A stretch of DNA of 64,000 bases from JBFGFX01 sp965232455 (GCA_965232455.1 OZ246981.1:3534001-3598000); one strand, 5' to 3'. Positions 19,401-28,307 are shown, counted from the first letter of the stretch. Notes: generated from the sequence alone by a model not told the origin. Program-made: numbers and translations.

Positions 19401-20519
19401 ATGGCGCAAACGATCAGTCGACGATCCGTTCTCGGAAGCATTGTTGCCGGCGCGGTAAGCACCGCGTTGAGCCCAGGCGCCATCGCACAGGTGTTCGGTC
19501 CGGCGCCCGGCCAAATCCGCCTCACGTCGAACGAAAATCCTTACGGCCCCGGGCCTATGGCCCTGAAAGCGGCGGCGGAAGCCTCCGCCAACGGTGCCTA
19601 TTACCCCGGTCCCATCGCGGGTGACCTCGTGCAGGCAATTGCAAAAAAACACGGGCTGGGCACGGAAAACGTCGTGATCAGTTCGGGCTCGAACGAGGCG
19701 CTTTGCGCCGCGGCCACCGGCTGGGCGAAACACGGCACTATCGTCGCGCCGTCGCTGACCTACGACCTGCACCTCGGTTTTGCATCGAGGATCGGCGCGG
19801 AAGTGGTTCGCGTTCCCTTGGACGACGACTTCTCGATCAACCTCAACCGAATGGATGCAGCGGTCGACAACTCGGTCAGCCTGGTTTACGTCTGCAATCC
19901 CAACAATCCGACCGGCATGACGCTGGACGGTGACGATTTGCGGGATTTCTGCCGGACCGTCGGTAAACGCGCCACGGTCGTTGTCGACGAAGCGTACAAC
20001 GAGCTGACGGAAAAACCCGACTACAGCTCGATGGTCGACCTCGCGCGGGACGGCGAAAACGTGATCGTCATGCGCACGTTCTCCAAGCTGTTCGGCATGG
20101 CCGGGTTGCGCGTGGGTTACGCCATGGGCCGGCCCGATCTCGTGGCCAGGGTTCGCAACCACATCACGTCCTGGCCCAACATCGTGGGTCTGGCCGCCGC
20201 GCTCGCTAGTTACGGAGACAAGGACTTCATTCGGTTTTCCACTGAAAAGATCGTCCAGGGCCGGGCAATCGTAAACAGGGCGTTTCGCGACCAGGGCATA
20301 GAGCCGCTGCCGTCACAGACGAATTTCGTATTTGCCGATATCGGCCGAAACGTCAACGAGTTTGCGGCGCACATGCGCGAGCGCAACGTCCAGATACGCC
20401 GCTCCTACGATCCGTACCACACCCATATGCGGGTCAGCATGGGCAAACTGGAAGAACTCGAGGTGTTTGCCGACGTGTTCGGCGAACTGTACGCGAGCGG
20501 AGTGGCAAAAGCCGCCTGA
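19401..20519 (+). CDS. Tat-exported class I/II aminotransferase (HisC-like)
   Basis: A PLP-dependent aminotransferase of 372 residues with the fold and motifs of histidinol-phosphate aminotransferase: LTSNENPYGPGP, YVCNPNNPTG, VVDEAYNELT, and TFSKLFGMAGLRVGYA with PLP-lysine K229. In front is a twin-arginine signal, ISRRSVLGSIVAGAVSTAL (RR at residues 7-8), ending near GAIAQ. HisC itself is cytoplasmic, so this is a distinct exported paralogue that would fold with PLP before Tat export. GGTGGAG upstream supports ATG 19401 over a GTG at 19386. The substrate is unknown; an amino acid or phosphorylated amino alcohol is plausible. It appears to be a single-gene unit. Confidence 0.85.
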   Translation: MAQTISRRSVLGSIVAGAVSTALSPGAIAQVFGPAPGQIRLTSNENPYGPGPMALKAAAEASANGAYYPGPIAGDLVQAIAKKHGLGTENVVISSGSNEALCAAATGWAKHGTIVAPSLTYDLHLGFASRIGAEVVRVPLDDDFSINLNRMDAAVDNSVSLVYVCNPNNPTGMTLDGDDLRDFCRTVGKRATVVVDEAYNELTEKPDYSSMVDLARDGENVIVMRTFSKLFGMAGLRVGYAMGRPDLVARVRNHITSWPNIVGLAAALASYGDKDFIRFSTEKIVQGRAIVNRAFRDQGIEPLPSQTNFVFADIGRNVNEFAAHMRERNVQIRRSYDPYHTHMRVSMGKLEELEVFADVFGELYASGVAKAA

Positions 20520-20567
20520 CACGTAACCTCGCCGGGACGGTCTGCCGCGGAGTCCCGCAGCCTCGAG

Positions 20568-20954
20568 TTACTGCCGGGGCGTGTAAAGCTTCGCTTCTTC
20601 CCGGGTGAGTTCTTCGACCTTCAGGTTCCAGTTCGCGAGCGTTGCGCTGATGCGAAACCGATAGCGGCCGCTCTCGTTGAAAAGGCGTACGCCATTGCGG
20701 GCGGATCGGGTCTCCACCACCAGGCCCTTGTGAAACCCGGTGAGGCTGTCCACGAGATGGACTTCGATCGCCATCGAGTTCTGGTATTCACTGTTCACGC
20801 GCCAGTCGAGTATCCATGGCGCCTGCACCTCGAATTCCGCCGTGGTGGTGCCGCCTTTGCCGGAAAACACCGCAACCCGTTCCGCCGAACTCGCAACGGT
20901 GCCGAATACGGTAAAAGCCAGCATGCAGATGAACAATCGGGTTTTCATGGTCAT
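20568..20954 (-). CDS. Small secreted protein of unknown function
   Basis: From the ATG at 20954 (or 20948, two codons later) this is a protein of about 128 residues with a clear signal peptide ending near TVASSAERVA. The mature part is beta-rich (VAVFSGKGGTTTAEFEV, YRFRISATLANWNLKVEEL) and looks like a single small sandwich domain. I do not recognise the family. It is convergent with the aminotransferase gene, 48 bp away, and has a 319-bp gap upstream. Confidence 0.7.
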   Translation of the reverse strand: MTMKTRLFICMLAFTVFGTVASSAERVAVFSGKGGTTTAEFEVQAPWILDWRVNSEYQNSMAIEVHLVDSLTGFHKGLVVETRSARNGVRLFNESGRYRFRISATLANWNLKVEELTREEAKLYTPRQ

Positions 20955-21273
20955 GGGTCTCGGAAACTCTCGTGCGGCAACGCTAACCGAAAACGGTTGC
21001 CGTGGAAACGCTTGGCGTCGATCAACGGCGTTGTTTCGACAGATATTCACCAATTCGGTTCTGTTTCACAGAACAAGATACCTCGCGGAACCTATTATTA
21101 AGACATCAGTCGTTGACTGAGAGGCGGGCCCGTTCCACCTGTCGTTACATATCAGGAAAGGCGGTTTCGCTGCGCGTTCGGGGAGAGTGCATAATCTCGG
21201 CCCTGCCTGGACCTCAGGTAGTTGAATTTTCAAGTCGCTAGAGTCTGTTGGCATTCCATCGAGAATCTCACGC
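20955..21273. other. Divergent intergenic region
   Basis: The 319-bp gap separates the small secreted protein from the DUF5916 gene. Apart from the 17-bp dyad at 21058-21074 I see nothing distinctive. Open frames in it are short and lack ribosome sites. Confidence 0.6.
21058..21074. promoter_or_regulatory. Perfect 7-bp dyad, operator candidate
   Basis: GTTCTGT-TTC-ACAGAAC is a perfect inverted repeat with a 3-nt spacer between divergent genes. It may be an operator for either gene or a small RNA hairpin. There is no other support. Confidence 0.35.
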
Positions 21274-23706
21274 ATGCCCGTTTCGTGTTCCATCCGCCGG
21301 CTGCCGGCCCTGATTGCGGCCCAGGCCGCACTCGTGTGTGTCCCGGCGTGGGCGCAGGACGACATCGACGCGGTGGAGATCGCCTTTGACTCGCGTGAGC
21401 CGCTGCGTTTGCAGCGTTTCGAGCATGCCGAGGCGGCGATCGACATCGACGGCCGTCTCGACGAAGCCGCGTGGCAGGCGACGGTTCCACACACGGAGCT
21501 GCGCGTCATCGAGCCGGACACGCTCGCCGTGCCGCCGCACGCCACGAGCATCCGGGTTTTTTATACCGAACGCGGCGTTTACGTGTCTTTCGAGCTGGAG
21601 CAGCCGCGTGATACCCTGCTCAGGCGTTTCACGGCGCGAGACAATTCCCAGGCAAGGCGCGATTCCGTCTCGTTTACGCTCGACACCTCGGGAGGCGGCC
21701 GTTACGGGTATTGGATGAGCCTCGCACTCGGCGACAACCAGAGTGATGGCACGGTCCTCCCGGAGCGGCAGTTCAAACGCGATTGGGACGGCGCGTGGTA
21801 CGGAGCCACCGCAATAACCGACACCGGCTGGTCGGCGGAGTATTTTGTGCCCTGGTCGCAGATGGCGATGCCCAGCGAGAGCCGTGTCCGCCGAATGGGT
21901 TTCTACGGGTCACGTACCGTCGGTTATCTCGACGAACGCTGGGCCTGGCCCGCCCTGCCGAACTCGCTGCCGAGGTTCATGAGCGCCCTGCAACCGATAG
22001 AGCTCGAAGGCGTCAATCCCCGCCAGCAGTGGAGCGTATTCCCTTATATATCGTCCACGACCGACCAGGTGGACGACGATACCCAGTTCAAGGCGGGTGC
22101 CGACGTGTTCTGGCGGCCGTCGAGCAACTTCCAGCTCACGGCAACGCTGAATCCGGACTTCGGCTCGGCGGAAAACGACGACGTCGACATCAACCTGACC
22201 GCAAACGAGACTTTTTTCCCGGAGCGGCGGCTGTTCTTTCTCGAAGGTCGAGAGGTATTCGATGCAACGCCGCGCGCCGCGCCGCGGCGGGGGACCGGTG
22301 GCGGCGGTAACGTTTTTACGCTGCTCAATACCCGGCGCATCGGCGGCCGCCCGCGCAGCCCCGACCTGCCCGAAGACGTCGAGCTGTCGGACCGGGAGGA
22401 ACTCAAAATCGCCGATCTGCTCGGCTCCGTGAAGGCGACCGGGCAGATCGGGGCGTTTCGCTACGGCGTGCTCGGCTCCGTCGAGGACGACACCGACTTC
22501 GTCGCCGAGGACGGATTGCGGTACGTCTCGGAAGGGCGCGATTTTGGCGCGCTCAGACTGATTTACGAGGACAGCAAGGGCGCCGCCTACCGGGGCCTGG
22601 GTTTTCTTTCCACGGCGGTCACCCACCCGGAGTCGGACGCGTTGGTGCAGGCGGTGGATTTTCATTATCTATCGACCAACGGTCGCTGGAACGTCGACGG
22701 ACAGACCGTTTACTCGGACGTCGACGACGAAGGCCAGGGCGCCGGCGGTTTCGCGGACATCACCTACACGCCGCGGCAGGGTTTCAAACACACGCTGCAA
22801 CTGGCCTACTTCGACGACCAGCTCGAGGTGAACGACTTCGGCTTCAACCAGCGCAACGACCTGAAGGATCTGCGGTACCGGATCGATTGGCAAAAATCCG
22901 GGCTGAAACGCGTGCGCAATTTCACCCTGTCGCCGTTCTATCGTTACGCGGAGAACACGACGGAAAGCAAGCAGGTCACCGGCGCCTACGCGACCTCGAT
23001 GGACGTCACGCTGAACAACCTCGACTCGGTGGACGTCTTCCTCGGCTATTTTCCGCAGCGTTTCGACGATCAGAACAGCTTTGGCAACGGCACGTTTCGG
23101 ATCGACGCCCGCCGGCGGCTGAGCCTGGGCTATCAAACCAACGAAGCCGAAACGCTGAGCTTCGAGGCGGGAATCGAGTATGAGGACGAATGGATCCAGG
23201 GCAGGCAGCTCGAATACTCGGCGGGCCTCAGGTGGCAGCCCAGCAGTAATTTCAGCATGGAATTCGAGGCCGCCTATCAGGAGCGGGGCGGCTGGATCCT
23301 GCACCAGGAAGACCAGGACTTTACGTCCTTCGTTTCCGAGCGGTTTGAACCCGAACTGAAAGTAGAGTTTTTTCCGAGCGCGAAGCAGCAGCTACAGTTC
23401 TCGTTGCAGTGGATCGGCATTCGCGCCGAGGAGGACAGGTTCTACACGCTGCCCACGGACAGCTTCGATTTGATCGAAGGCGCCAAACCGCCGGGTGACG
23501 ACGACAGTTTCAGCGTCTCTCAGCTCAATCTGCAGCTTCGTTATCGTTGGCAGATCGCGCCGCTGTCGGATTTATTCGTCGTTTACCAGCGTGGCGATCG
23601 CATCAGAGACGACCTGCAGAGCTTCGACGAGCTGTTCCGCAGGTCCTGGAACGATCCGCTCGGCGAGCTTTTTATCGTCAAGCTTCGCTACCGTCTCGGC
23701 TCCTGA
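21274..23706 (+). CDS. DUF5916 protein with CBM9-like N-terminal domain
   Basis: This 810-residue exported protein has a signal peptide ending near PAWAQD. A CBM9-type beta-sandwich with the IDGRLDEAAWQ opening follows (about residues 50-230), then the DUF5916 region marked by NPDFGSAENDDVDINLT and FFPERRLFFLEGREVF. The rest alternates aromatic and charged strands like an outer-membrane beta-barrel and ends in a short LRYRLGS. DUF5916 proteins are common in marine Proteobacteria and Bacteroidetes and often lie near secreted peptidases or glycan genes, but no activity is established. A perfect hairpin follows five bases after the stop codon. Confidence 0.87.
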   Translation: MPVSCSIRRLPALIAAQAALVCVPAWAQDDIDAVEIAFDSREPLRLQRFEHAEAAIDIDGRLDEAAWQATVPHTELRVIEPDTLAVPPHATSIRVFYTERGVYVSFELEQPRDTLLRRFTARDNSQARRDSVSFTLDTSGGGRYGYWMSLALGDNQSDGTVLPERQFKRDWDGAWYGATAITDTGWSAEYFVPWSQMAMPSESRVRRMGFYGSRTVGYLDERWAWPALPNSLPRFMSALQPIELEGVNPRQQWSVFPYISSTTDQVDDDTQFKAGADVFWRPSSNFQLTATLNPDFGSAENDDVDINLTANETFFPERRLFFLEGREVFDATPRAAPRRGTGGGGNVFTLLNTRRIGGRPRSPDLPEDVELSDREELKIADLLGSVKATGQIGAFRYGVLGSVEDDTDFVAEDGLRYVSEGRDFGALRLIYEDSKGAAYRGLGFLSTAVTHPESDALVQAVDFHYLSTNGRWNVDGQTVYSDVDDEGQGAGGFADITYTPRQGFKHTLQLAYFDDQLEVNDFGFNQRNDLKDLRYRIDWQKSGLKRVRNFTLSPFYRYAENTTESKQVTGAYATSMDVTLNNLDSVDVFLGYFPQRFDDQNSFGNGTFRIDARRRLSLGYQTNEAETLSFEAGIEYEDEWIQGRQLEYSAGLRWQPSSNFSMEFEAAYQERGGWILHQEDQDFTSFVSERFEPELKVEFFPSAKQQLQFSLQWIGIRAEEDRFYTLPTDSFDLIEGAKPPGDDDSFSVSQLNLQLRYRWQIAPLSDLFVVYQRGDRIRDDLQSFDELFRRSWNDPLGELFIVKLRYRLGS

Positions 23707-23710
23707 AGAA

Positions 23711-23736
23711 AGAGCCGCTTCTGCCGAAGCGGCTCT
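23711..23736 (+). terminator. Hairpin terminator candidate after DUF5916 gene
   Basis: An 11-bp perfect stem (AGAGCCGCTTC with GAAGCGGCTCT) closes a TGCC loop a few bases after the stop codon. No T-run follows, so termination is likely but not of the canonical intrinsic form. Confidence 0.6.
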
Positions 23737-23834
23737 CAACGCCGGACCAATCTGGGGAAGACCCGACGCAATTGGCATACGACCGTCCGCGCGGCGTTCG
23801 ACGTGACGTGTGGATACCCTCCCGGCCGTCAAGC

Positions 23835-23858
23835 GGTCGCCCGTCAGGACGGGCGACC
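23835..23858. repeat. REP-derived perfect palindrome, copy A
   Basis: GGTCGCCCGTC, AG, then the exact inverted arm form a 24-nt element with 11-bp arms. It lies between convergent genes, and the identical 24-mer recurs at 32817-32840. Confidence 0.8.
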
Positions 23859-23876
23859 GAGCCGGCGGACTTGCGG

Positions 23877-24575
23877 TTAATACTCGTCGTTTCGGCGCAC
23901 CCACGCCATCGTAAACGGCAGCGCGTCCTCGTCACGCCCCTTCGGCACGATGTCGAGCAGGCGATACGTCACGATAAACGGATCCAGGCCGCGCGCGTAG
24001 GCGGAATACGTGTGAAAAATCGTGCCGTCGTCCTCCTTGAGGAAAACGCTCATGCCGGGCATCTCCTCTCCGAACGCCGCCCCCTCGCGATAGTTGTAGG
24101 CGCCGTCCTTGGCCTCCAGCTGCGCCGCCGTAAACGACACGCCAAAATCGAAGTTGAAGTCACTGTCCCCCGACGAATACCACGGGAAAGTCCAACCGAG
24201 CCGCTGTCGGTAAGACAACAGTTTTTCCAGCGGCGCCCGCGACACGGCAACCAGGTTCGTGTCCCGCGCCTTCAGGTGGGTAATCGTGCCGTTGTAGCTG
24301 TCCGTCAGGAAGGAACAGGCTTTGCAGCCCTCCTCCCAGTCGGGATGAAACATGAAATGATAGACGATGAGCTGGGAACTCCCGTCAAACAAATCGGCGA
24401 GCGTGCGCGCACCGTCCACGCCCTCGAACGTGTAGTTCTTTTCGACCTTGCGCCAGGGCAGCTCGCGGCGCTGTCTCGCCAGCTTGTCCTGTTCTTTCTG
24501 AAACGCCTTTTCTTTCTCGAGCAGCGCACGCCTTGCGGCCAGCCACTCGTCGTTATCGACGATCGGATGTGACAT
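23877..24575 (-). CDS. DUF899 thioredoxin-like protein
   Basis: A 232-residue soluble protein of the DUF899 (AhpC/thioredoxin-like) family, with YTFEGVDGARTLADLF, YHFMFHPDWEEGCKACSFLTD holding a CKAC pair at the redox position, and FNFDFGVSF. Members are presumed to be redox proteins but have no agreed substrate. I chose ATG 24575 because AAGGAG lies nine bases upstream; an ATG at 24584 abuts that site. It is the second gene of a minus-strand pair with the GFA protein 28 bp away and is probably controlled by the divergent HxlR regulator. Confidence 0.85.
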   Translation of the reverse strand: MSHPIVDNDEWLAARRALLEKEKAFQKEQDKLARQRRELPWRKVEKNYTFEGVDGARTLADLFDGSSQLIVYHFMFHPDWEEGCKACSFLTDSYNGTITHLKARDTNLVAVSRAPLEKLLSYRQRLGWTFPWYSSGDSDFNFDFGVSFTAAQLEAKDGAYNYREGAAFGEEMPGMSVFLKEDDGTIFHTYSAYARGLDPFIVTYRLLDIVPKGRDEDALPFTMAWVRRNDEY

Positions 24576-24603
24576 CGCTTGCATCTCCTTGCGTCTGCGG
24601 GTT

Positions 24604-25035
24604 TCAGGAAAGCGCTGCTTCTACCTGTTCGGGCGGCGGCATCTCGGCAAATCGGGGCAGTGACTCACTCATTGTAGTCCAGCTCGGGGCCCTTGAATCG
24701 TAGACGACCATGCCCGGCTCGAAAACTTCAGGATCGTCGAGACTCGACGCCCGCACGAAGACCGCTCCCGGCATCGCGGAATTGGTCGAATACACCGCGG
24801 ACCCGCAGTTGGGACAAAACCCCCGGCTCACGGTGTTGCCCGCGTCCGACGGCTTGTCGAAAAACCTGAGCTCGCCGGTCCGGGTAAATCCGTCGCCCGG
24901 CACCATCATGTGCGAACAATGGCTGGTGCCGCTGGATTTCCGGCAATCGACGCAAAAACAATGCCCGCCGCCGTTGTGCGCGCTGGCCGAATAACGAACC
25001 GCGCCGCACAGACAACCCCCTTCTATTGCGCTCAT
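24604..25035 (-). CDS. GFA (glutathione-dependent formaldehyde-activating) family protein
   Basis: A 143-residue zinc protein of the GFA/CENP-V fold. It has the expected cysteines in GGCLCGAVRYSA, HCFCVDCRKSSG and FCPNCGSAVY. The family includes S-hydroxymethylglutathione synthase, but most members have unknown substrates. It is the first gene of a unit with the DUF899 gene and diverges from an HxlR regulator; two palindromes lie in the 89-bp gap. A GGGGGAAG ribosome site precedes the ATG. Confidence 0.88.
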   Translation of the reverse strand: MSAIEGGCLCGAVRYSASAHNGGGHCFCVDCRKSSGTSHCSHMMVPGDGFTRTGELRFFDKPSDAGNTVSRGFCPNCGSAVYSTNSAMPGAVFVRASSLDDPEVFEPGMVVYDSRAPSWTTMSESLPRFAEMPPPEQVEAALS

Positions 25036-25060
25036 CGACGCTTCCCCCTCGATTTTTCAA

Positions 25061-25073
25061 TTGCATTATGCAA
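25061..25073. promoter_or_regulatory. HxlR operator candidate 1
   Basis: TTGCATTATGCAA is a perfect 6-bp dyad around a single T in the gap between the divergent GFA and HxlR genes. It is followed by GTGAT, and a near copy of the whole block starts at 25090. Confidence 0.6.
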
Positions 25074-25089
25074 GTGATATCATGATCGA

Positions 25090-25102
25090 TTGCAAGATGC
25101 AA
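25090..25102. promoter_or_regulatory. HxlR operator candidate 2
   Basis: TTGCAAGATGCAA has 5-bp dyad arms around AGA and is followed by GTGAG. Its centre is 29 bp from that of site 1, about three helical turns, so two dimers could bind the same DNA face. It lies 22 bp before the HxlR start codon. Confidence 0.6.
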
Positions 25103-25124
25103 GTGAGAATGCTAGAAATCCACC

Positions 25125-25568
25125 ATGAGCCGGCCATGTGCAGGAAAACGCTCGGGTTGCCCGATCAGCTTTTCGCTCGACGTGTTCGGCGACCGCTGGA
25201 CCTTGCTGGTGCTGCGCGATCTGATTCTGAGGGACAAATGCCGTTACCGGGAGTTTCTGAATTCGGACGAGGGCATCGCCTCCAACATTCTGTCCGACCG
25301 TCTCAAGCGCCTCGAGGACGCCGGCATCGTCACCCGGGAACAGGACCCCGACGATAAGCGACAGATCGTTTACACCGCGACTGAAAAAGGCCGGAGCCTG
25401 CTTCCTACCCTGCTCGAGGTAGCGGCCTGGGGAGCAACCTACGATAAGGAGACGGGCGCGCCGGGCGGATTTGCCGAAAGCTACTACGCGGACCGCCAGG
25501 CGTTTTACGACAATCACCGCGAGTTGATGGAAAAACTGTTCGCCGAGGACGCGCAGTCAGAGCAGTAG
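25125..25568 (+). CDS. HxlR-family transcriptional regulator
   Basis: A 147-residue winged-helix regulator of the HxlR family. It has the family core GCPISFSLDVFGDRWTLLVL, then FLNSDEGIASNILSDRLKRLE as recognition helix and DKRQIVYTATEKGRSLLP as wing. HxlR proteins are dimers that often sense reactive electrophiles or redox change through a cysteine near the N-terminus; here Cys5 and Cys12 are candidates. It diverges from the GFA-DUF899 unit with two TTGCA dyads between, pointing to control of that unit and of itself. Its 3' end overlaps the convergent kinase gene by 12 bp. Confidence 0.9.
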   Translation: MSRPCAGKRSGCPISFSLDVFGDRWTLLVLRDLILRDKCRYREFLNSDEGIASNILSDRLKRLEDAGIVTREQDPDDKRQIVYTATEKGRSLLPTLLEVAAWGATYDKETGAPGGFAESYYADRQAFYDNHRELMEKLFAEDAQSEQ

Positions 25569-26864
25569 ACTCATCGCCGTGCCGTTTTCGTCGCTGGACG
25601 CGACGAGCTGCCCGCCGTGCGCCAGCAGGATCTGCCGGCTGAGACTCAGGCCAATGCCGCTGCCGTCGCGCTTCGTCGTAAAAAACGGGATGAAGATCTG
25701 ATCCTGGATCGACGGCGGAATACCAGGCCCGTTGTCGATGATCTGCATCAAGGTGCGGCCGAACTCCAGTCTCGCTTTCAGGACGAGCCGCGGCGCTTCG
25801 GTGTTCAGCATCGCGTCTGAGGCATTGCGCACGAGATTGACCAGAACCTGGTCCAGCAGCGCCGGATCGGCCTCGACTTCCAGGGATTCGGGGCTCACGT
25901 CGATCTCCACGGCAACGTGCTTCAGATCGTTGCTCATCAGCCGGACGACGCCACGCAGCACCGAGGCAACGCCAAGCGTCTCGGGCCGAGGCTGCGGCAT
26001 CTGCAGCAATTCGCGGTACCGCTGGACGAAATGGATGAGCCCCTGGCTGCGTCTCGCGATGGTGCTCATCGCTTCCTCGAGTTCGTCGCGCGCATCCGCC
26101 CGGTCGATCATGCCGAGTGAGGTTTGCGCCAGCGAAGCAACGGGCGTCAGTGTGTTCATGATCTCGTGCGTCAGCACGCGAATCAGGTTGCGCCACGCAC
26201 TCGACTCCCGCGCGCTCAGCTCTCCGGACAGGTTTTCCATCGAATAGACGCGCTCGGCGTCCCCTTCCAGCCGGATCTGCGATACCGACACGCGTAACTC
26301 CACGGGCACGTCGCGAAACCGTACCTGCAGGAGCCGCTGCTGTCCCGCCTCGATATCCCGCATCATTTCGGGAAGCGTCGGATCGAGCCCGGCCAAATCG
26401 TCGATATGCGCCAAACGCGCGATTCCCGTCAGGCGTCTCGCCGGGTTGTTGACCAGCCGCAGACTCCCGTCGTTCCGGGCAGCCAGCAGCGGAATCGGCA
26501 CGTGGCGCACCACGGTTTCCAGGTAGGCCGCCTGCACCTCGCGCTCGGCGCGGGCGGCGCTGAATCGTTCGATAATTCGGTTGAACGCCCGCTTCAGCTC
26601 GGCGTCAACGTCGTCGGTGACGTATTGACGCGTGAAATCCTCATAGTTGATGGCGGCAAAAAAATCCTCCAGCGTGTCGACGTGCGATTCCACGGAATGC
26701 AGCAGAGCGACTACCTGAAGAACGATCACCACGCCGATGACGATCGGCGTCGCAACGTGTTCGGAATGCGTCGTCACAAACGCCAGCAGAAAAGCCGTCA
26801 CGAGCAGGCCCGCCACCTGTGCGACCACCAGCAAACGAAATCGGGCCCGAAAGCGCTGTTTCAC
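25557..26864 (-). CDS. Sensor histidine kinase
   Basis: The 435-residue kinase has two membrane helices near the N-terminus (about residues 9-30 and 39-58) with a very short periplasmic loop. It then has a HAMP-like/PAS region, the dimerisation box LTHEIMNTLTPV with phosphorylated H233, and an ATPase domain with NLVRNASDAM, DNGPGIP and GSGIGLSLS. The short loop suggests sensing within the membrane or of a membrane-inserted ligand. I chose the GTG at 26864 because it overlaps the regulator's stop codon as GTGA; an open frame continues upstream but is the regulator gene in another phase. It works with the NtrC-type regulator upstream. Confidence 0.88.
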   Translation of the reverse strand: MKQRFRARFRLLVVAQVAGLLVTAFLLAFVTTHSEHVATPIVIGVVIVLQVVALLHSVESHVDTLEDFFAAINYEDFTRQYVTDDVDAELKRAFNRIIERFSAARAEREVQAAYLETVVRHVPIPLLAARNDGSLRLVNNPARRLTGIARLAHIDDLAGLDPTLPEMMRDIEAGQQRLLQVRFRDVPVELRVSVSQIRLEGDAERVYSMENLSGELSARESSAWRNLIRVLTHEIMNTLTPVASLAQTSLGMIDRADARDELEEAMSTIARRSQGLIHFVQRYRELLQMPQPRPETLGVASVLRGVVRLMSNDLKHVAVEIDVSPESLEVEADPALLDQVLVNLVRNASDAMLNTEAPRLVLKARLEFGRTLMQIIDNGPGIPPSIQDQIFIPFFTTKRDGSGIGLSLSRQILLAHGGQLVASSDENGTAMSLLL

Positions 26865-28198
26865 AGGCCAAACTTTTGGATACGCCGATACAGTGCCGCT
26901 CGCGTTATTCCCAGGGCGGCGGCGGCGTGCGAAATGTTGCCGGCCGACTGTTGCAGGGCGTGCGAGACGAGCCGGCGCTCGTTCGCGTCCAGGTTCAAGG
27001 TCGGCGGCCGCGCGTTGCCCCCGGGCCTGCTCAGATCCAGGTCGGCGGCCCCGAGGACGTCTCCCTCGCTCAGAATCAGGGCGCGTTCGATCGTATGCGA
27101 CAACTCCCTGACGTTCCCGGGCCACTGATAAGCGGAAAGCGCCGCAAGCGCGGAGTCGTCGACCGGTTTTTCCGTCAGGCGGTACCTTCGCGCGTAAAGG
27201 GCCACAAAGTGCCCGGCAAGCGCCGGTATGTCCTCGACCCGCTCGCGCAGCGGCGGCAGGTTTACTTCGATCGTGTTGATGCGATAGAGGAGATCCTCTC
27301 GAAACTCGCCTCGATCGACCAGGGTTTCCAGGGGTTGATTGGTCGCGGCTATCAGGCGCACGTCGACGCCGATTGGCTGATCCGTCCCTAACGGCACAAC
27401 CTCCCGGCTTTCGAGCGCGCGCAGCAGCTTCGACTGCAACGACGGCGGCAAATTGCCGATTTCATCGAGAAAAAGCGTGCCGTGATGAGCCGCCTGAAAG
27501 CGCCCCGCCCGCTCCGTGTTGGCGTCGGTAAACGCGCCTTTCGTGTGCCCAAACAGCTCGCTCTCGAACAGGCTCTCGGCGACCGCGGCAAGATCGACGC
27601 TAACCATGACGCGTCGTGAACGCCGTGACTGTCGATGGATTGCCTGGGCAATCAACTCCTTGCCGGTGCCGTTCTCACCGCGGATCAACACATTCGCGTC
27701 CGTCGGCGCAACTCGTTCGACCATGCGCACGACCTTCCGCATGGCTTCCGAACCTGCAATCATGCCGGGCCGCGGCGGCGGGGCGCTCAGGGCGCTGACC
27801 GTGACACGGGATTGGCGGAGTTCCGCCGCGACGTTCAGGGTCGCGATCAGCTTGTCGTTCTGCCAAGGCTTCAGAACGAAGTCGGCCGCACCCAGCCGCA
27901 TCGCTTCAACCGCCGTGTTGAGGTCGCCGAAGGCGGTCATCAGCACGACAACCGCATCGGCGTCCGCTTCGCGTATTCGCCTCAGCCATTGGAGCCCCTC
28001 GGTCCCGGTATTGCGGCCGATCGCAAAATTCATGTCGAGCAGAAAGACGTCCACGGACTCTCGGCCGACGGTCGCGGCGATCTCCTCGGGACTTTCGTGG
28101 GTAATCACGCGACGGAAGAGGGGCCTCAGCAACAGGCGCGCGGCGGTCAGGACGTCGGGGTCGTCGTCAACAATCAGCAGGGTGCCGTATTTCGCCAT
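26861..28198 (-). CDS. NtrC-family sigma-54 response regulator
   Basis: This 445-residue protein has a receiver domain (acidic pocket DDD at 11-13, phosphoacceptor D55 in LLDMNF, LKPW Lys), a AAA+ domain with GENGTGKELIA, LFLDEIGNLP and arginine-finger region, and a C-terminal Fis-type helix-turn-helix (HAAAALGITRAALYRRIQKFG). The sigma-54 contact loop reads GAFTDA (221-226) rather than GAFTGA. It is translationally coupled to the kinase and divergent from an efflux operon that has a good sigma-54 promoter, so it is the probable activator of that operon. ATG 28198 is preferred over 28237 because the receiver fold starts there. Confidence 0.9.
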   Translation of the reverse strand: MAKYGTLLIVDDDPDVLTAARLLLRPLFRRVITHESPEEIAATVGRESVDVFLLDMNFAIGRNTGTEGLQWLRRIREADADAVVVLMTAFGDLNTAVEAMRLGAADFVLKPWQNDKLIATLNVAAELRQSRVTVSALSAPPPRPGMIAGSEAMRKVVRMVERVAPTDANVLIRGENGTGKELIAQAIHRQSRRSRRVMVSVDLAAVAESLFESELFGHTKGAFTDANTERAGRFQAAHHGTLFLDEIGNLPPSLQSKLLRALESREVVPLGTDQPIGVDVRLIAATNQPLETLVDRGEFREDLLYRINTIEVNLPPLRERVEDIPALAGHFVALYARRYRLTEKPVDDSALAALSAYQWPGNVRELSHTIERALILSEGDVLGAADLDLSRPGGNARPPTLNLDANERRLVSHALQQSAGNISHAAAALGITRAALYRRIQKFGL

Positions 28199-28307
28199 GG
28201 CCGGACTGTAACGCGCGCGGTGTTCGAAATCGATCACCTGTGTGCGCGAACGAACGGCCGGCGCCAGCCTGCTGTTCCTAAGCCACTGTTTTCAAAGGTG
28301 TCTCCCG

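Noticed and set aside
26865..27125. N-terminal extension of the histidine kinase
   Set aside because: It overlaps the regulator gene in another phase; the GTGA overlap at 26861-26864 gives a better start.
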